Assembly: GCA_947475795.1 (NCBI GenBank)
Contig: CANJOX010000004.1
Span: 1-26,501 of the forward strand
Source: Gemmatimonadota bacterium
GTDB lineage: Bacteria > Gemmatimonadota > Gemmatimonadetes > Gemmatimonadales > Gemmatimonadaceae
Length of the DNA stretch: 26,501 nt
Reading direction: 5' to 3'
Under the pieces are notes generated by a model that saw only the letters and a program-made list of their open reading frames with translations, searched no databases and was not told the origin of the DNA. Below are positions 1-6,420 of this stretch, piece after piece; position 1 is the stretch's first letter, and each line of letters starts with the position of its first letter. Made by a program: the position numbers and the translations under genes.

Positions 1-1703
1 ATGACGCGCTGCTGATTCACGTCGACGATCTGACGCAGCGACGCGGAGATCAGCGTCGGGAGACCCGGGCCGGCGAAGTTGTCACCCTGCAGGTCGGTGG
101 AGTTGAGCCGGCTGTCGAACAGCTGTCCACCCACCGACGACGTGCCGGAGAAGTTCTTGCCGAACGTCTGCTTCCAGCTGCTCGCGAGGTCCACCGTCAT
201 GAGCTGACGGTTCCAGAGCGTCTGGTAATACACACCGGTCGGCGTGCGCAGGAAGCCGAACGGATTGATGGTGCGGATGTCGTTGTTGTTGTAGTCGATG
301 CCGACGGACAGGCGGTTGCTGATGTTCGCCGTCGGGTTCCACGTGGCGGTACCGCCGGTGATGAAGTGATCACCGCCGATGGTGTTGGACTTCGAGAAGA
401 TCGTGTCGTTGAGCACGCAGGCGATCGTGGCGGTGCTGCAGCCGGTGCCCTTGAAGTTGGAGCCGGGGCCGCGCGACACGTTCAGGAGGAAGCCGTCGGC
501 GCTGTTGCCTTCCGACACCATCGCCGTGTTGCGGCGCTGCCATGACGTGTTGAGGGCCAGCGTGACGGTCTTGCTGGGCGCGAAGCCGATGTTCGCGCGC
601 AGGCCGCCGGTCTTGTTGCTGCCGACGCGCAGGACGCCCGCTTCGTTCTCGAGGTTGCCGGAGATGGCGTAGTTGATGCCACTGCCCGAGCCACGCACGC
701 CGAGCGAGTAGCGGCCGAGGAAGCCGTTCTGGAGCCACGACCCGCTTTCGGGGCAGGTGGCGTCTTCGAAGGCGACGCCATTGGCATCGACGACGTTCGG
801 ACCGCGGCATTCGCGGATGAACATGCGCGTCGGATCGGAGCGCGGTCCGAAGTCGCCCATGCTGTTGATGCCGGCGCTGGCTTCGAGCGTCCACACGGCG
901 GGGCCTTCACGGCCGCGCTTGGTGAAGATCTGAATCACGCCGCCGGAGGCTTCGGTGCCGTAGAGGGTCGTGGCGGCCGGGCCTTTGACCACTTCGATGC
1001 GATCGATGTCCGACGCCGCGATGTCGTTGAGCGGCGACACGGACTGGCGCGAGGAGACGCCGGTGGGCGAGTTGCCGTTGAACATGCGGATGCCGTCGAT
1101 GTAGATCAGCGGGCGGTTGCCCTGCGTGATCGAGTTGACGCCACGCAACCGGATGGTGCCGCCGGAGCCGGGACCGCCGCCGTTGGCCTGAATGGTGACG
1201 CCGGTGGAGCGTCCCTGCAGGATCTGCTGCGTGTTGGCGACGGCACCCCGTTCGAAGTCCGCGCTGCCGACGGTGGTGATGGCATTGCCGACTTCCTTCT
1301 TGCGCTCTTCACCGGTGGCCGTGACGACGACGCCGGCGAGCGACACGCTGCTCTTGGTCAGCGTGAAGTCGACGGTGACGGACGCGCCGGCGGCCAGTGT
1401 GATGGCGCGCGATTGCTGTTGGTAGCCGATGCGACGGACGGTGACGGTGAGCGCGCCCGCCGGGATGTTGGCGAGCGTGAAGCGCCCGTCATCACCGGTG
1501 GCGCGACCGAGCTGGGTGCCGGCCACGGTGACTTGCGCGGCGGCGATCGGCTGACCGTTGTCGGCGTCGACCACACGGCCGGCGACGGTGCCGGTGGACT
1601 GGGCGATCAGCGGTGTTGCGGCGGCCAACGACAACGCGAACCCGCACACGGCGGTGGCGTGCCGTCCTGCCGGCACCACGCGCCGAAGGAAGGGAAGAAG
1701 CAC
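1..1703 (-). CDS. SusC/RagA-like TonB-dependent outer-membrane receptor, 3' end missing
   Basis: Outer-membrane gated channel expected to import a bulky substrate using TonB/ExbBD energy. The first ~567 residues are present and the frame is open to the left edge, so most of the beta-barrel is missing. A GTG start at 1703 is preferred: it has an AGG ribosome site 5 nt upstream and gives a credible signal peptide (MLLPFLRRVV, then a hydrophobic stretch ending PLIAQ around residue 35). No ATG start gives this N-terminus. Residues ~36-118 form a carboxypeptidase-regulatory-like beta-sandwich (GTVAGRVVDADNGQPIAAA, then RFTLANIPAG). The TonB-box/plug region follows at ~124-265 (VVVTATGEERKK, LQGRSTGVTI, GGTIRLRG, IYIDGIR, DIDRIEVVKGPAATTLYGT, GGVIQIFTKRG). 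The sandwich-plus-plug architecture is that of SusC/RagA-type receptors, common in Bacteroidota and Gemmatimonadota. The substrate cannot be read from the sequence. No SusD-like partner is visible, though one could lie beyond the left edge. Confidence 0.93.
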   Translation of the reverse strand, partial: MLLPFLRRVVPAGRHATAVCGFALSLAAATPLIAQSTGTVAGRVVDADNGQPIAAAQVTVAGTQLGRATGDDGRFTLANIPAGALTVTVRRIGYQQQSRAITLAAGASVTVDFTLTKSSVSLAGVVVTATGEERKKEVGNAITTVGSADFERGAVANTQQILQGRSTGVTIQANGGGPGSGGTIRLRGVNSITQGNRPLIYIDGIRMFNGNSPTGVSSRQSVSPLNDIAASDIDRIEVVKGPAATTLYGTEASGGVIQIFTKRGREGPAVWTLEASAGINSMGDFGPRSDPTRMFIRECRGPNVVDANGVAFEDATCPESGSWLQNGFLGRYSLGVRGSGSGINYAISGNLENEAGVLRVGSNKTGGLRANIGFAPSKTVTLALNTSWQRRNTAMVSEGNSADGFLLNVSRGPGSNFKGTGCSTATIACVLNDTIFSKSNTIGGDHFITGGTATWNPTANISNRLSVGIDYNNNDIRTINPFGFLRTPTGVYYQTLWNRQLMTVDLASSWKQTFGKNFSGTSSVGGQLFDSRLNSTDLQGDNFAGPGLPTLISASLRQIVDVNQQRV

Positions 1704-1780
1704 AGAATCCTCACAGTGATGAAAAGCGACGCGGGTGTGCTGAACCGCACCCGCCGATCCGGAACGCCCGGTCGATACTC

Positions 1781-1809
1781 TCGACGATCCGGCGTTCGAG
1801 CGCTATAAA
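1781..1809 (+). promoter_or_regulatory. Candidate sigma70-type promoter of the M24 peptidase gene
   Basis: A -35-like TCGACG (1781-1786; 4/6 match to TTGACA) is followed after a 17-nt spacer by TATAAA (1804-1809; 5/6 match to TATAAT). Transcription would begin near 1816, giving a leader of about 30 nt. A GGAG ribosome site (1838-1841) lies 6 nt before the ATG at 1848. An imperfect inverted repeat (GAACGC 1762-1767 with GCGTTC 1792-1797) overlaps the element and could be an operator. The call is by motif match only. Confidence 0.5.
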
Positions 1810-1847
1810 GGTAGACACTTGTCCCTTTCACACCACCGGAGCACGGC

Positions 1848-3143
1848 ATGGCCACACGTCGAGATTTTCTGGGATCCGCCTCCACCCTCATGGCGGGTGC
1901 GGTCCTCGCTACGCCCGCGGCGGCCGCGGCCGCCGGCGCGGGGCAGCCGCCTGTCGCGATGCCGCCGGCCATCCGGGCGCTGCGCCCCATGCGCGACGGG
2001 GTCACGCCGATCTCGGTCGCGGAGCGTCTGGGGCGGCTGGAAAAGGCCCGCGGGTTGATGCGCGAGCAGCGGATCGATGCCCTGATGCTCACCGGCGGGA
2101 CGAGCATGGAGTACTTCACCGGCATCAAGTGGGGGCTCAGCGAGCGGTTGCTGGCGGCGGTGATTCCGGTGAAGGGGGCGGCGTTCCTGATCACCCCCAA
2201 GTTCGAGGAGGAGCGCGCCATGGAGCAGGCGCATCTCGGTCCGCTGGGGCGCGAGGCGGAGGTGATGGCGTGGGAGGAGCACGAGAACCCGTACGAGCTG
2301 CTGCGGAAGGGGCTCGCGTCGCGTGGCCTGTCCACGGCCACGATCGCGGCCGAAGAGACGGTCCGCTTCGTGTTCGCCGACGGCGCCGCCCATGTGCCGG
2401 GGGTGACGGTGGTGAGTGGCACGCCCATCACCGCCGGCTGCCGGATCGTGAAGGACGCGCACGAGCTGGCGCTGATGCGGCATGCCAGCGCCGTGACACT
2501 GCTGGCGTACGAGGCGGCCTGGAAGTCGCTGGCCGAGGGGATGACGCAGGACGACTTCGAGGGGCTGGTGCAGCTGGCGCATCAGCAGCTGGGCTACAGC
2601 GGGTCCGCCGGCGTGCAGGTGGGCCAGTACTCGGCGCTGCCGCACGGGAGTGCGACGCCGCAGGTGGTGCGCGAGGGGAGCATCCTGCTGATCGACGGTG
2701 GCTGCAAGGTGGAGGGGTACTCGTCGGACATTTCCCGCACGTTCGTGCTGGGGAAGGCGACGCAGCGCATGAAGGACGTGTTCGAGATCGAGCACCGCGC
2801 ACAGAGCGCCGCGCTGGCGGCGGCCAAGCCCGGGGTGCCGTGCGAAGCGGTGGACGCCGCGGCGCGGAAGGTGATCGTCGATGCCGGCTTCGGTCCCGAC
2901 TACAAGTACTTCAGCCACCGCGTGGGACACGGCATGGGGATGGACGGGCACGAGTGGCCGTATCTCGTGCGTGGCAACACGCTGCCGCTGCGTCCGGGGA
3001 TGGTGTTCTCGGACGAGCCGGGGATCTACATCCCGGGCGAGTTCGGCATCCGTCTGGAGGACGACATGGTGATTACGGAGACCGGCGCGGAGCTGTTCAC
3101 GCCGCAGTCGCCGAGTCTGGAGCAGCCGTTTGCCCGGTCTTGA
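1848..3143 (+). CDS. Tat-exported M24 family metallopeptidase (Xaa-Pro peptidase-like)
   Basis: Dinuclear-metal peptidase of the M24 (pita-bread) fold, 431 residues, likely cleaving Xaa-Pro bonds in peptides outside the cytoplasm. The N-terminus is a twin-arginine signal (TRRDFLGSAS, then a hydrophobic alanine-rich stretch to ~residue 30), so it should be exported folded. Residues ~50-190 are the creatinase/prolidase-like N-terminal domain and ~200-425 the catalytic domain. All five expected metal ligands are visible: D283 (LIDGG), D294 (SSDISRT), H361 (VGHGMG), E390 (SDEPGIYIPG) and E404 (IRLEDD). H266 (LPHGSA) matches the usual substrate-side histidine. The ATG at 1848 has a GGAG site 6 nt upstream. 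It is divergent from the TonB receptor, which would fit peptide scavenging, but co-function is inference. Exact specificity (aminopeptidase P versus prolidase) cannot be decided. Confidence 0.92.
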   Translation: MATRRDFLGSASTLMAGAVLATPAAAAAAGAGQPPVAMPPAIRALRPMRDGVTPISVAERLGRLEKARGLMREQRIDALMLTGGTSMEYFTGIKWGLSERLLAAVIPVKGAAFLITPKFEEERAMEQAHLGPLGREAEVMAWEEHENPYELLRKGLASRGLSTATIAAEETVRFVFADGAAHVPGVTVVSGTPITAGCRIVKDAHELALMRHASAVTLLAYEAAWKSLAEGMTQDDFEGLVQLAHQQLGYSGSAGVQVGQYSALPHGSATPQVVREGSILLIDGGCKVEGYSSDISRTFVLGKATQRMKDVFEIEHRAQSAALAAAKPGVPCEAVDAAARKVIVDAGFGPDYKYFSHRVGHGMGMDGHEWPYLVRGNTLPLRPGMVFSDEPGIYIPGEFGIRLEDDMVITETGAELFTPQSPSLEQPFARS

Positions 3144-3166
3144 CGGATTGCTGATTTGATGATGTA

Positions 3167-3201
3167 GCGGTGATGTCTCGAAATTATGGAGACATCACCG
3201 C
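3167..3201. terminator. Perfect 13-bp inverted repeat between convergent genes, likely bidirectional terminator
   Basis: Arms GCGGTGATGTCTC (3167-3179) and GAGACATCACCGC (3189-3201) are perfectly complementary, with a 9-nt loop GAAATTATG. It lies 23 bp after the M24 peptidase stop and 10 bp from the stop of the convergent PAAR gene, the classic place for a shared terminator. No T-tract follows on either strand, so it is not a textbook intrinsic terminator. Confidence 0.7.
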
Positions 3202-3211
3202 GTGGGGCCTG

Positions 3212-3514
3212 CTAGCCGCCGATGAGCACCGTTGGCGCGCCGACCACGATGGTGCCACCGTGCGCCGTGCTGTCGCCCAGACGGGCCGCCGGCTTCTTGC
3301 CCACCAGCACCGTCATCGAGCCTTTGATGATGCTGGAGGGCGGCCCCACACAGACGCACATGCTGCCCATCGCGGCGGCGGGGAGCATGGCGATCAGCAC
3401 GGTCGGCGCCCCGGGAACGACGATCGGTCCGCCGACGTGCGGAATCGGGGGCACGCCGGGGGTCATCATGGGGCAGACGTGCATGTCCGTGATCCGTGAG
3501 GCGGGCATTCCCAT
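3212..3514 (-). CDS. PAAR-domain T6SS spike-tip protein
   Basis: Short (100-residue) PAAR protein expected to cap the VgrG trimer as the sharp conical tip of the injected spike. Glycine/proline-rich short beta segments cover the whole length, with two similar segments (GGPIVVPGAPTVLI, residues 28-41, and GGTIVVGAPTVLI, 86-98). The name-giving PAAR sequence is at residues 75-78 (KKPAARLGD). Candidate zinc ligands include H12, C14, H26, C53, C55 and H85; which of them bind cannot be assigned by eye. There is no N- or C-terminal extension, so it carries no fused toxin. The ATG at 3514 has a GAGG site 9 nt upstream, overlapping the stop of the preceding gene 6 nt away. It is the last gene of the tssB-led operon. 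Confidence 0.93.
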   Translation of the reverse strand: MGMPASRITDMHVCPMMTPGVPPIPHVGGPIVVPGAPTVLIAMLPAAAMGSMCVCVGPPSSIIKGSMTVLVGKKPAARLGDSTAHGGTIVVGAPTVLIGG

Positions 3515-3520
3515 CGTGCG

Positions 3521-4210
3521 TTACCTCGGTGCCGGCGCGGCGGTGGCATGTTCGTACTCCAGCCGCTGACGCTGTTGGGTGTCGAAGGACAGCTGGACGG
3601 CCGCTTCCCAGCCGCCGAGTCGCTTGATGATCTCGAGCCCCTGCGCCGCGAAGGCCACCAGCGTGGGGGGGATCAGATCGGCGTGGGTGTTGGACATCGC
3701 CGCCAGCAAGATGGCGCCCGAGACCAGCGGCATTGCGACGCCGGGGGGCGGCGGAACCGGGGCGACGTTCAGCGGGGCCACCGTGGTGCCGCTGAGAAAC
3801 ACCGCCGAGGCGACGAGTCCGACCGGTGAATCGAGGCCGGCCGCCTCGCCCGCTTCCCACGCGCCCAGACGCGCCGGCTCATCGGGGCGCACGATCCACT
3901 GCTCCACCGCCGCCAGGGCGCGGTGGACGGCGGCCGTGGGCGGCGTGCCTCCCTCCATCTGGCTGGCGTAGCGGGCGGAGACCCAGGCCCACCAGATGCT
4001 TTCGCGGGTGGGGAGGGCGGCGGCGGTCAGCCGGATGGCCGACGGCACGTGCCCGTCCTGCATCCACCGCGTGTACAGCTGCTCGAGGGTGTGCCGGGGA
4101 TCGACCATGCCGAGGGCCGCGTCGTCGGGCGCGGCGCGTTCGAGGAGCCAGCGGATCGGCGCGGTGAGCGCGGCGAGCGGATCCGCCGCGATCGCAGTGG
4201 GGGTGGTCAT
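3521..4210 (-). CDS. Unrecognised alanine-rich helical protein encoded between vgrG and PAAR
   Basis: About 229 residues from ATG 4210. A TTG at 4225, overlapping the vgrG stop, would add five residues; I prefer the ATG, though neither has a strong ribosome site. No signal peptide or clear membrane segment is present. The N-terminal half looks helical, with tryptophans at helix ends (PIRWLLERAAPDD, TRESIWWAWVSARYASQ, AAVEQWIVRPDEPARLGAWEAG). The C-terminal half has glycine/alanine-rich helices (LVASAVFLSG, LVSGAILLAAM, HADLIPPTLVAFAAQGLEII). It is reminiscent of the small helical DUF6931-type proteins I associate with T6SS loci, but I am not certain. Position between the VgrG and PAAR genes suggests a loading adaptor or chaperone, or a small cargo. 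No catalytic motif supports a toxin. The gene itself is secure; its function is not. Confidence 0.8.
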   Translation of the reverse strand: MTTPTAIAADPLAALTAPIRWLLERAAPDDAALGMVDPRHTLEQLYTRWMQDGHVPSAIRLTAAALPTRESIWWAWVSARYASQMEGGTPPTAAVHRALAAVEQWIVRPDEPARLGAWEAGEAAGLDSPVGLVASAVFLSGTTVAPLNVAPVPPPPGVAMPLVSGAILLAAMSNTHADLIPPTLVAFAAQGLEIIKRLGGWEAAVQLSFDTQQRQRLEYEHATAAPAPR

Positions 4211-4221
4211 GTTGACGTCGC

Positions 4222-6384
4222 TCAATTGATCATGGTGATGCCACCCTTGATCATCGCCATCGCCTTGGCGTCGAGCTGCACCATCGGGGCTTCGACCTTC
4301 GCCACCGCGTCGCCCTTGATCGTGATCATGGGACCCTTGATCGTCACCCCCGACATGTCGATGAGGACCGAGCTGCCACCGACCTTGAGCTCGATTTTCT
4401 GCATGGCCTGAATAATAATCGCGCCGGCGTCGGCCTTGATGGTGATGTTCCCCATCGCGGCGCCGAGCGCGATGTTGCCGGTGTCGACGGTGAGTGTGGA
4501 ATCCCCGCCGGTGACGATGGTGGTGTCGTTCTGCTTGATCGTCGTGGATTGCTTACCGTCCACCGTGACCGTGTTGTTCTCGGTCACCGTATGCACCTGA
4601 TTCTGCTTGACGATGATCGTGCGGTCGCCCGCGACCGTGACCGTCTCGTTGCCGTTCACGGTGACGGCATGATCCTTTTCGACGTGCAGGGTCCGGTTGT
4701 TGTCGGCGACCGTAATGATCTGTTCGCCCTTCGAGATGGTGGTCTTCTCGAAGCCTTCTTCCACGACCTTGGTGTCGTTGTTCAGGATCGTGGTCGTACG
4801 GTCATGTTTGACGGTGCGTTGCTCGTCATTCTTGACCAGCGTGGTCAGATCGAACTGCGCCTGCTGATAGAACAGCTCCTTGCCCTTCGTATCATCGAAG
4901 CGGAGTTCGTTGAACTCCTCGGCGCCGCCCTTGAGTGTGGACTTGGTGCGCACCCCGCTCTGGTTCTTGCTGTCGGGGAGCGGCCAGGGGTGGCGGTTGG
5001 CGCTGTTGTACAGGCTGCCCGTGATGATCGGATTGTCCGGATTGCCGTCGAGAAATTCGACGATGACCTCGTGTCCGATGCGCGGGAGAAAGACGCTGCC
5101 GAACTGCTGCCCGGCCGACCCCGACGCCACGCGGACCCAGCAGGCATGCTTCTGATCGAGCTCATGGTCCTCGTCCCACTTGAAGACCACCTGCACACGT
5201 CCCCATTCGTCCGTGAAGATCTCGTCGCCCGGCGGACCGACCACGACGGCGGTGTGCGACCCACCCACTCTCGGCCACGGTGTGGTCCGGGGAGGGCGGT
5301 ACGGTGTCTTGGCCGGAATGCCACGGAAGCTGTTCTGGTACCAGACGCTTGGCTCCGCCCCCGAGAAGTAGTCGCCGTTGCTGCCACGGTGGTGCACGGC
5401 GGTGATGACGAGCTCGCCGCTCATGCTTTCGTTGCTGTTGCACACCATGGTGACTTTGGCCCCCGGTTCGAGACCGACGGCCGTGCTGGTACCCAGAAAC
5501 ACCTCGGCATTCACCTCGGCGAGTTCCTGTCGCAGCCGCGAATACGTTTTCGCATCCGTGGGGAGCTTGCTGGGGGCCGTGCCAGGTTCGTGCTGCGATC
5601 CGATCTGCTGGTCGAACAGATAGGCGGTCGTCTTGGCGGGCGGCGTGAAGGCGCCCGACGAACTCGTGGTGTCGTGCACGTTCTTCTGCGCGAGGAATTC
5701 GCTGGCGGTGCGCAGGTGTGTACTGGCCACGAACGGGTTGGCGTCGACGCGCAGTGAGGTGAGCTGGAGCTGGCCCGTTTGCACCCGTCCCTCGTGGAGT
5801 TTGTCGACGCCCCACGCCACCTTGGCTGACGCCACACTGTCGCTCCACACCAGTTGGGCGTTGCCGTTCAGATGATCGAAGCGGAACCACACCCCCTCCT
5901 GCTCCATCAGGCGGGCCGCGCAATGCCAGCGGCTTTCACGATAGCGGAAGCAGGCCGGCCGCAGATCGAGGGTGCGTGTGAGCTTCCATGCGAAGTCCAT
6001 GCCGGTGAACAGCCGGTCGACGATCTCCCGCGCCGACATCTTCTGAAAGATCTCGAAGCCTTCGTCGAGTGACAGCACCCACTGCGGAGGCCGGATCTCG
6101 AGCTCGTACGACACCAGCCCCTGCACGGAGCGGCTGCCGCGCTGGAGCCGGCTCACCACGCCGTAGATCGTGCGGTCGGTACCGTCGGGCAGCCGCAGGG
6201 AGAGCGATACGCTCTTGAGGAGCAGGTCGCTGGCCGTGATGTCGTCCCGCTCGCTGAGCGCGATCACCCGGAAGCAGAACAGGGTGGAGAGACCCTCATC
6301 CCCCTCCCAGTCCTGCAGCATCAGCGCGTCCTGCCCCAGCGGGGTCTTGAGCCGGAACGGGCGATTGTCCTGTGACCATGTCAT
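4222..6384 (-). CDS. vgrG: T6SS spike protein VgrG (TssI)
   Basis: Trimeric spike at the tip of the Hcp tube, structurally equal to phage gp27-gp5. The protein is 720 residues, a normal length for VgrG without effector extension. Residues ~1-370 are the gp27-like base (from FRLKTPLGQDALMLQDWEGD through RESRWHCAARLMEQEGVWF). The gp5-like OB fold is at ~375-480 (GRVQVVFKWDED, WVRVASGSAGQQFG, PRIGHEVIVEFLDGNPDNP). The rest is a beta-helical needle with regular T/V repeats (TVTVNGNETVTVAGDRT-like units), ending in AMAMIKGGITMIN. No C-terminal enzymatic domain is present, so effectors would be carried non-covalently. The ATG at 6384 has a GGAGG site 8 nt upstream. It lies 36 bp after clpV, and the next gene begins within ~11 bp of its stop. 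Confidence 0.97.
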   Translation of the reverse strand: MTWSQDNRPFRLKTPLGQDALMLQDWEGDEGLSTLFCFRVIALSERDDITASDLLLKSVSLSLRLPDGTDRTIYGVVSRLQRGSRSVQGLVSYELEIRPPQWVLSLDEGFEIFQKMSAREIVDRLFTGMDFAWKLTRTLDLRPACFRYRESRWHCAARLMEQEGVWFRFDHLNGNAQLVWSDSVASAKVAWGVDKLHEGRVQTGQLQLTSLRVDANPFVASTHLRTASEFLAQKNVHDTTSSSGAFTPPAKTTAYLFDQQIGSQHEPGTAPSKLPTDAKTYSRLRQELAEVNAEVFLGTSTAVGLEPGAKVTMVCNSNESMSGELVITAVHHRGSNGDYFSGAEPSVWYQNSFRGIPAKTPYRPPRTTPWPRVGGSHTAVVVGPPGDEIFTDEWGRVQVVFKWDEDHELDQKHACWVRVASGSAGQQFGSVFLPRIGHEVIVEFLDGNPDNPIITGSLYNSANRHPWPLPDSKNQSGVRTKSTLKGGAEEFNELRFDDTKGKELFYQQAQFDLTTLVKNDEQRTVKHDRTTTILNNDTKVVEEGFEKTTISKGEQIITVADNNRTLHVEKDHAVTVNGNETVTVAGDRTIIVKQNQVHTVTENNTVTVDGKQSTTIKQNDTTIVTGGDSTLTVDTGNIALGAAMGNITIKADAGAIIIQAMQKIELKVGGSSVLIDMSGVTIKGPMITIKGDAVAKVEAPMVQLDAKAMAMIKGGITMIN

Positions 6385-6420
6385 GCGTGCGTCCTCCGGT
6401 CGCGTCGATTCACCGGCGCC

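Noticed and set aside
1613..3154. 513-codon plus-strand open frame overlapping the M24 peptidase
   Set aside because: Out of frame with the peptidase, which has all five metal ligands and a Tat signal; the alternative product is arginine/glycine-rich noise.
3222..3569. 115-codon plus-strand frame opposite the PAAR gene
   Set aside because: Its PAAR-like glycine/proline look arises because it is the mirrored frame of PAAR; the PAAR motif and ribosome site are on the minus strand.
4549..5757. 402-codon plus-strand open frame opposite vgrG
   Set aside because: Antisense to the VgrG OB fold and repetitive needle; its apparent V/D/H repeats mirror the VgrG beta-helix repeats.
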